A stretch of DNA of 64,000 nucleotides, taken from Paratinospora sagittata. Lineage: Eukaryota > Streptophyta > Magnoliopsida > Ranunculales > Menispermaceae. Numbering within the stretch: the first letter of the stretch is position 1; the number at the start of each line of letters is the position of its first letter. The position numbers and the translations under genes are program-made. This document shows, piece after piece, positions 57,388 through 64,000 of the stretch. The stretch spans positions 17,678,001 through 17,742,000 of the forward strand of contig CM069607.1 of the NCBI GenBank assembly GCA_035771175.1, written 5' to 3'. Under the pieces are notes generated by a model that made no database searches, had not been told where the DNA came from, and saw only the letters and a program-made list of their open reading frames with translations.

Positions 57388-60181
57388 TCACACAGTTACT
57401 GGCTTGCCACGGCCCATGGTGAACCCTCTTGTCCCATCCGGCATTCTTGGTCCTCGAGGAGTACTACTCTGCTTGGCTATTGCTTCACATAGATTTGAGC
57501 TCCTTGATTGTGGTGAAGGTGAGACCGGCCTATGACCATTGTTGCTTTGACCACGCCCACGTTGCTTCCCTCGTCCTCGAGCCCATCCTTTCTTTGATCC
57601 AGTACTTGATGAATTATCTTCACCCTGCCATTGAGGATATATAATTAAGCTAATGCCATGGTGATTAACATAGCATGAAAGCAGAAAGAACGTGGATATA
57701 TACAACAAAGTTATTGCTTACATTAGCACGATCACGATCACACACATTCTCAATGGGAAGTTCTGCAGTTTTCGTTTGACATATGTTTTCCAATGATTCA
57801 GATGGTGGAATGTCCTGATCGTCGTCTGAGATTGTATTGAAATGGTCATATTCTGACTTTCTACTCCTTATAATGGATCTTGGCTGCACATTTTTAGCAT
57901 AAATTAACATGGTTAGAAGTCATTGATTTTATTGAAAAATTGTAAAGAATGTAATGAAGAAACTACCAACAGATTATGAGCGCATTTAACCAACTCACCG
58001 AGCGCCTAAGTAGCAACCTCACTCGAAGACCTTTTCTCCAGTTCCTCTCATCATTTAACTTTTCAACCTGTTCAAGATGAGCAACTCCCCCAACTTATTA
58101 TTACACTACAAAATAATTAAACAGAAAAAAATCACAAAAATGCAGTTCCAAGTTCTAACTACATACCGCTTTCTCTGCTTGGTCGACCGTCTCGTACTCC
58201 ACAAGAGCATGCAGCTTAAAAGTAAAGAGACAAAGGGTCAACAAGAAGCAAATCAAAGAGAATTTTGAAGAGAATTTAGGATTAAGCGAAATTCTGTACC
58301 TTGTTACTGATAACTACATGGGCATTTGAACGAGAAGTGTTAGACTCCTGAGGATGGCATATTCGAACAGCCTGCACACTGTTAATCAAATAGCTGATCT
58401 ATTATTAAAATAGAGTGATCAAAATCAAGTAAATATGTTACTTAATATCAAAACTTGACTATCCAACCTTCCAACCACACTAAAGATTTTTTCAAGATTC
58501 TGATGCGAGTAATCCTCAGGTAAATTTTCAGCCACCACCACACGAGCCTGTTAGATCACAAAAAGAAGAGCAATGTTATTTATAGTTTAACAAAAATATG
58601 TTTCGAAAATAGAAGAGAATTCAGTATAATAAAAATGAGACATGGGAATTTTAATGTAGTCCATGTAGGAACCTGCAAGTCCTCTTTGTCTGTATCAGTG
58701 AATAACTGTTTACGTCTAACCTTCCTGCCATCGTCACTAACAACCTTCCAATCACAGAAATAGAAATGGAAAAAAAAGAAATATTAATCAATGTTATATG
58801 AGATATTTCACCAATCACCGTATAATTAACAAGGATCTTGACTAAAATTAAAAGTGCTTACAAGTTTTGAAGAGGCTCGAATTGCTTGAGCGACAAAATT
58901 GCTGTTACTGGTGATGAACTTGATTTTCTTTGAAGATGCAATGACAGATAGGGGTGCTGCTAAATTTCAACACAAACAAATGGTTATCATTTTTATTTTA
59001 TTTTTCCTTTTTATATTTGAAGTAGCAATAACAATCACTAATGTACATAAGGTATTTCTTTGGATTGAAAAATAATTTATTACCATAACCTTCAGGATCT
59101 TTGTTTATATGTTTAGTTAAATTGTCCCTTGCAAGCAAACTCATGTCACTGAACTGGTATTCCACCTGTTTGGCACAGAGATCATCAGTGGGTTCATAAG
59201 GAACTAGACAAACCATATACTCAAAGGTACCAAATCCAGAGTATTGGGACATCCATACGGTTAATTGAAAAAAAAAAAAAGGAAATTCAACTGCCCTTTT
59301 TGTTGTTTTTTCTTTTTCCTTGTGGGTGTGAGGAGGGTGTATATAAGAACCCCCCCCCAAAAAAAAAAGAACAGCCTTGACAAATTAAAATGAGGGATAT
59401 TGTCACAACTTGACCAATTTATTTTGTAATTCACATTTTGTCACGCATATTCATAAATTATTGAAAAGAAACAAAGAAATTAGAAAGAAAGAAAGGAAGA
59501 AATCATTTGAATGACAGAAAATCACAATTATTCTCCAAGTCATACATTCAACCGATCGGTGAACTTGTGTGTTTTCTTTCATTAATAAAGAGTAGAAAGA
59601 ACTTATATATCTAGCTAGTATAAACTAAAGACAAAAGATCAAACCCCACCACCCTTTCAAATTCCACATTTACATCAACATAGAAAACAAGAACTGATAC
59701 ACAAGAAAATCTAAGAGCAACAATATTCACCCATTGTGTTAAACTTGAAAAAAATAAATAAAAAAGAAAACGCATAGATTCAAATTGGGAATTAATTCAA
59801 GTGGGAATGAAGAAGAAATTTATAAAAATGACAAGAATTAATATATACCTGCTTGATGATCTTCTGACGGAGATCGTCAGAGAGGGAATTCTTGGAGGAA
59901 GAATTATTAATAGAGACTGCGACAGTTGTTGTTGAATTGGGAACCAACGACTGAATTGGTTCTTGATCATCACCAGTACCACCAACGTAAAACCAATCAG
60001 ATCCACCATTATTACCACCGAGAACGTGGAAGCATGGATAGTAATAACCGGAAAAACAAGGCACCTGCGTTTGCGATCTTGGCACGAATTCCTGTGCATG
60101 CACGTTGAATTTGAACGGAACAACTGATGAGTTGCTGCCTATCTCCATTTGCTCCTTTTCTTCTGGGTTCGCTTGCGCCAT
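57388..60181 (-). CDS. LARP6: La-related protein 6, ten exons, 418 residues
   Basis: RNA-binding protein of the plant LARP6B/6C type, which binds mRNA and poly(A)-binding protein. Exons on the minus strand: 60181-59849, 59165-59084, 58956-58862, 58744-58673, 58547-58468, 58378-58300, 58214-58167, 58067-57999, 57883-57722, 57624-57388; all introns are GT-AG and the frame stays open (1257 nt). Domains: PAM2 motif FKFNVHAQEFVPRS (residues about 23-36); La motif from DDLRQKIIKQVEY to ASSKKIK; RRM from ARVVVAENLPED to NWRKGLRVRLLLRR; a Gly/Arg-rich stretch (ARGRGKQRGRG); and a C-terminal SUZ-C/LSA motif (STPRGPRMPDGTRGFTMGRG). The acceptor of exon 6 (aacag before tgtgcag) was chosen because it restores VGSVQAVRICHPQ. 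Length is near Arabidopsis LARP6C (recalled). Unusual: the La motif has Gln and Ser where aromatic residues are expected. Confidence 0.93.
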
Positions 60182-60299
60182 TATTTATTTCTTTCTCTCT
60201 TTCTCTCTCTCTCTGTAATTCTTCTTGGAGTAGTCTAGATAGATGAATGTACTTGTTGTTTCATCAAGAGTGACATATCATCTCTAGTGTTTTTTACAT

Positions 60300-60320
60300 T
60301 TATATATTTATATATAATAA
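60300..60320 (-). promoter_or_regulatory. Possible TATA box of LARP6
   Basis: On the minus strand TTATATATAAATATATA lies about 120-140 bp upstream of the ATG. A GA-rich leader (CT repeats on the plus strand, 60190-60216) follows it, as is common for plant 5' leaders. Confidence 0.5.
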
Positions 60321-60695
60321 GATGAGAAGAAATGAATGAATGAATGCGTGCGCGTGCGTTTTTTTGGTTTAGAAAAAGAGTTAAAAAAGGAAGGGAGGTA
60401 TTAATTGAATTTGAATCCACAATACACGGGGGGAAGAGTGATGAGTGGGGAAGTTTTGCTCCATCTGAAGGAGACCTCTTCGCCTGCTTTTCTGTTTTTG
60501 TTTCCACTTGCCCTCTATTCCCCTTTTGACCGCTTTCAACTTTACTTTCCATTAAGACCCAAAAAAAAAAAAAAGGACAAAAAAAAGAAAAAAGGACCTG
60601 TCCTTATGGCAGTTATTTTTCTTGTTAATTTCAAATGAATATTGTATTTCTTTTTTTGGAAAGTAATGAATATTGTATTAAAGTTATGTCTTAAT
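60321..60695. other. Upstream intergenic DNA of LARP6
   Basis: A-rich tracts and pyrimidine stretches; no gene seen. Small open frames here are not supported by any motif. Confidence 0.5.
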
Positions 60696-60838
60696 GGTGG
60701 TTAAATCTCTTGCTCACGATCCATGATCTCGAATCTCAACACCCGATGGGGTGGACGCTGCCTTTGTTTGAGAAAAAATATCTTATGTCAGTGCACGTAA
60801 GCTGACCCAAATACCCTCTAAGTCACCAAAAAAAAAAT
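60696..60838 (+). mobile_element. SINE-like insertion with A tail
   Basis: Contains a box B-like gatctcgaatctc (60726-60738) after cttgctcacgatcc, and gtgcacgtaagctgaccc before an A tract of nine or ten. It is flanked by tgtcttaat at 60687-60695 and 60839-60847. Box A is weak. Confidence 0.7.
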
Positions 60839-61108
60839 TGTCTTAATATTTTTTTTCACCGTTTTTTTTAAGGAAAAAGAACTTACTTGGCAAACTCTTA
60901 ATTTCATGATATTTTATATTTGATCATTAAATCTACATATTAGACATTTAAAATGGCAAAAATAAGAAAATGATGAAAGCTTTTTCTTTCCCTAAACCCC
61001 AATCACTTTGTTTCTCCTACTTTTAAAAAAATAACATTAGCTATTGTAATTGACAAAAAAAAAAAAACATTAACTATTGTAAATTTCTCCAAGTTGATTG
61101 TAACCCAA
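60839..61108. other. AT-rich intergenic DNA
   Basis: Starts with the second tgtcttaat copy of the SINE flank. No coding or structural signal seen. Confidence 0.5.
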
Positions 61109-61830
61109 TGTTAGACCATTCGCTCGGCTAGAGTTGACGTGCTTGAGTCGAGCCGAACCTAATGAAAATCTGAAATACGTATACGCAACTCGGCTGGGCA
61201 GCTCGACGAGCCTAGATAACAACAACACGAGTAATGGGGCCATGCCGGCAACTCATCTGGGACGAGTTGCCTCTGATCTGCTCAACTAAAGGCGACAGAT
61301 AAGCTCGGCCAAACAAAAGGGTGAGTTGACAGTCCGAAGCAACTACTAGCTCGACACACACTATGTGCAGTAGAGCTGATCACCTCAAAACAAGCTTCAA
61401 AGGAGATATAAGCTCGAATTGCCGAGCTCACTCTGGTATAGTCCAGTCCTAAGAACCCGAAAGAAATATACACACCGGATATGGACTTATCACGATAAAT
61501 CCGGGATAAAGATGATCCTCCGAGAAGATCGGAGGGGATAAAGCTTATCTAGCATAAACGAGCTCATCTGATTTATCCAGAATAGATGAGCTTGTCCAAC
61601 TCAAGTTCATCTAATTTTCACTTATTAGAAATTGACACGTGGCAATACCAGCCGGGAAACATAGCCACACGGCCAAGGACTTCCTCTATAAATAACCCTT
61701 CAACTCCCCTCCAAAGGTATGTCAGTCACTACTTCGAAAGCTAGTGCAAAGTTTAGTTTGAATCGATTTAGCTCTGACTTAGGTATTGAAGGGTCTTTTG
61801 CCGATACCACACCGGTGTTTCTCACGATAG
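61109..61830 (+). repeat. Tat-like gypsy LTR, fused to integrase
   Basis: Starts TGTTAGACC, is richer in CG than the rest of the window (ctcggctag, agctcgacgagc), has tataaataaccc (61689-61700) as a TATA box, and ends with gggtcttttgccgataccacaccggtg typical of the end of Tat-type LTRs. Integrase coding sequence follows at once, so the primer site, gag and most of pol have been deleted. Confidence 0.7.
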
Positions 61831-62502
61831 TCATAATATCAGATAATGGGAAACGGTTCGATAATTCCAAGTTCAGCTCATTTTGTGTCAAGCTCGATTG
61901 AAATCCACCAATTCCTCTTCACACCAGCTCATCCTCAAGTAAATGGGAAAAGTTGAAGCGGTAAATAAGATTATCAAGAACACGTTGAAGGCGAGAATTG
62001 AAGAAAAAAAAGGCATTTGGGCATATGACCTCTCACAAGTATTGTGGTCATACAGGACGACTTCGAGAACGACAATAGGAAAAACACCTTTCTCCCTAGC
62101 CTTCGAAATGGAAGTAATGATCCCAGTAGAGCTCGACATCCCAACCTTGAGGTCATCTTATTTTGTTGAAAAGAAGAATTCTGATGCTCAAGGAACCGAG
62201 TTGGACCCGTTAGAATAGAAACGAGAAATATCTCAAGTCAGATTTGTTGCCTATTAGAAGAGAACTTCAAGGTACTATAACTCTAAGGTCCGACCACGAA
62301 GCTTCAAAGTTTGTGACCTGGTACTACGAAGAGTCATGGTCAACACCAAGGAAGCAAGAGTTGGAGCATTCGACCCAAACTGGGAAGGGTCGTACAAAGT
62401 CATTGCAGTTCCAAGGACGGGGGTCTACGAGCAAGAAGACCTCAAAGGAAGGAAGATCACAAAGCCATGGGACGTTGAACATCTCAAGTCTTACTATCAA
62501 TA
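61831..62502 (+). pseudogene. Tat-like gypsy integrase fragment
   Basis: Reads IISDNGKRFDNSKF (second catalytic Asp), then after a stop and a frame change HQFLFTPAHPQVNGKVEAVN with the catalytic Glu kept, KGIWAYDLSQVLWSYRTTSR, GKTPFSLAFEMEVMIPVEL, a stop at 62216-62218, and in other frames PNWEGSYKVIAVPRTG, GVYEQEDLKG and VEHLKSYYQ before a stop near 62502. The first catalytic Asp is outside the fragment. Non-functional. Confidence 0.85.
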
Positions 62503-63487
62503 GCAGTAGAAAGCAGCCGTAGTTTAATAATTATCAAAATTTGGAGTACATTCCATGCTTATCATATTTTTAGGATAAAATAAATGAAATAGCTTTTTTG
62601 ACAAATGTTTTGCACAAACGTCGTAAACAGGAACACAACAACTACCTTGGGACGCCCAGCTCGACTATCAAGACCTAGGAAGGAGGATAGAGAACCCCAG
62701 AGTACCTCGGGGTTCGAGCTTGATCAAGCTTGGGTTATTGCCAAGAAGGAGGCCAAAGCTTCAGAGTACCATGGGATCTGAGCTCGAAAAAGCTTGGATT
62801 ATCGCCGGGAAGGAGATTAAGATCTTAAAGTGCCTTGGGGTTCGAGTTTACACAGGACTATCGCCGAGAATGAGGCTAAAGAGCTTGGATCATCACCGAG
62901 AGGAGGGTTAGCACCCAAAAGATCAGTTGTTCCAAAGAATCGACATAAAATCAAGAACCCTTAACTGAGCTCAGTAACATCCGAGCTCGAATGGCCACAA
63001 AAAGATGAAAAATTGTCTAAGTGCTGAAGAATGCTTGGCTTCGACAGAGGTGGTTGCGCCGAGCTTGCAAAACCAAAATGTGCAAAAGTTTTTGAAGTCC
63101 TAATGGATGCTCGACCTCAATAGAAATGGCTGAGTCGAGCTTGCAAAATAGAAAGGGAGATAGAGTTGTCTAAGTCCTAGCGGATGCTCGACCTCGATAA
63201 AGATCACCGAGCTGACCTCAAGTAACAACACAGGACAATCGCCAAAAAATTTCTAAGTCATAAAAAGGTCTCAACCTTAAAAGAGATGGCCGAGTTGATC
63301 TGGGAAGAGCCAAAATTTGTTCCTAAGTACAAAGAATAACTCGAGAAGAATAACAAGAATAAAATTCAACTCAAAGGAGGAGAAACATAATTCCATTCAA
63401 ATTTAATAATTCCATTAAAATATAAAATAAATTTTAAAGCTCGACATCCAAGCACAAAGTGTCAAATACATACAAAAATCACAAAAA
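62503..63487 (+). other. Repetitive 3' noncoding region of the Tat-like element
   Basis: Contains degenerate repeats: gagctcgaaaaagcttgg or similar with atcgcc-gagaaggag (62700-62910), and gatgctcgacctc(a/g)at with gagcttgcaaaa (63040-63200), at roughly 90-100 bp spacing. Tat-type elements often have a long repetitive 3' region (family knowledge). No plus-strand gene seen. Confidence 0.6.
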
Positions 63488-63809
63488 CTAGTTTCTAGGA
63501 GAGCCCAAGATGATCACGCTCTCGTCGACCACGTTTTGCTCCACCTCGGCTTCCCCCTCCAGCTCAGCTCCTCCAGCAACACCCTCCTCCAGCTTAGTAG
63601 CATCAACGTGTTCTTCTTCGCCCTCAGCAACAACTTCTCCCTCACCTTCCTTGGCCTTGTCGTCCTTCTGCTGCTCTGCTAAAAACCTGGCCTCCTTGGC
63701 CCCGGTTTGAGCACCCTCAAATGCTCAGAGGCGATCAAGGTTGAAGGCGCACTTGCTCGTCTTCTTCCCCCTGCCATGACCTCTGTCGGGAAAGCTATGA
63801 ATCACCAAT
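63488..63809 (-). pseudogene. Antisense ORF remnant of the Tat-like element
   Basis: The minus strand reads KKTSKCAFNLDRL, a TGA at 63725-63727, and in the same frame FEGAQTGAKEARFLAEQQKD, an acidic Glu/Val/Ala-rich stretch, and IILGSPRN with a TAG at 63488-63490. I do not recognise a domain. Antisense extra ORFs are known in some Tat-lineage elements, which is the likely origin (inference). The N-terminal side is cut by the LTR at 63810. Confidence 0.5.
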
Positions 63810-64000
63810 TGTGGAAACCCCACACCCTGGACCACTATCCTCCGGGGACAACGTGTGGAATGTCGAAACAGAACACCCGGCGTAAGTATCATCAACCATC
63901 CCAGACCATCCATTAGGATTGTTGAGACCCTACTAGCCTCAACCAAGTACCACAACCTTTCATAACTCCAACCTGTAGGTACCTGTAACAATTCTAATAT
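63810..64000 (-). mobile_element. Chromovirus-type LTR, partial at window edge
   Basis: Starts TGTGGAAACCCCACACCCTGG and runs parallel to the solo LTR at 23933 (tgtggcgaccccgcaccccgg, gcgtaggc-like, ttgagaccctac). The probable target is ccaat (63805-63809). It continues beyond the window. Confidence 0.8.

Noticed and set aside
60235..60638. Open frames on both strands upstream of LARP6
   Set aside because: They lie in the promoter region, contain no motif and are broken by A tracts.

Overview
This window is AT-rich nuclear DNA from a flowering plant, probably a eudicot. It has one intact spliced gene (a ten-exon La-related protein 6 on the minus strand), one terminal exon of a second plant gene (a HAD-type hydrolase) and a broken FAR1/FHY3-type gene. 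Almost everything else is retrotransposons inserted into each other: Ty3/gypsy Athila-like, Tekay/Del-like chromovirus and Tat-like elements, Ty1/copia, LINEs and SINEs. Nothing bacterial or viral (operons, CRISPR, phage) is present.

Layout. 1-2330: AT-rich DNA with an inverted repeat, then a 5'-truncated LINE. 2331-7071: mostly unassigned plant DNA with the last exon of a HAD hydrolase at 4803-4967. 7072-7998: a FAR1-family pseudogene carrying a SINE and cut off by a long chromovirus LTR that starts at 7999. That LTR (called Tekay-1 here) is the matrix for the next 32 kb. It was opened by an Athila-like element (9214-23413) that itself holds three solo LTRs, then by a further long LTR (23414-29090) with another solo LTR inside, by a 7 kb Copia element (29482-36456, itself interrupted) and by another solo LTR (36668-39550). 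It ends at 40326, where the decayed Tekay-1 pol follows. 43370-55410: a second chromovirus (Tekay-2) whose 3' LTR and pol are interrupted by two copies of one long LTR family. 55411-57387: a repeat border with a second LINE tail. 57388-60181: LARP6. 60182-64000: a SINE, then a deleted Tat-like gypsy element and the start of one more chromovirus-type LTR.

Insertion order can be read from target-site duplications seen directly: gagac (Copia), cattc, tcatc/tcata, ctaat, ttcat, gtttc, tcacc, catgt/catgc, and a 20 bp repeat around the SINE. Eleven insertions are LTRs without internal DNA, against one two-LTR Copia element and one Athila-like element with a remnant second LTR, so LTR-LTR recombination has been the main fate. 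All element proteins are broken. Three of four integrases have lost the catalytic Glu by Glu-to-Lys change.

Most unusual signal: five copies of one long LTR family (16133, 23414, 31745, 44172, 51715; all plus strand) carry arrays of short hairpins just upstream of a TATA-like CACTATAAATC. Stems differ from hairpin to hairpin but stay paired, while the loop stays close to GCCYGTAAG. A second array of imperfect CG-containing palindromes lies further upstream in the same LTRs.
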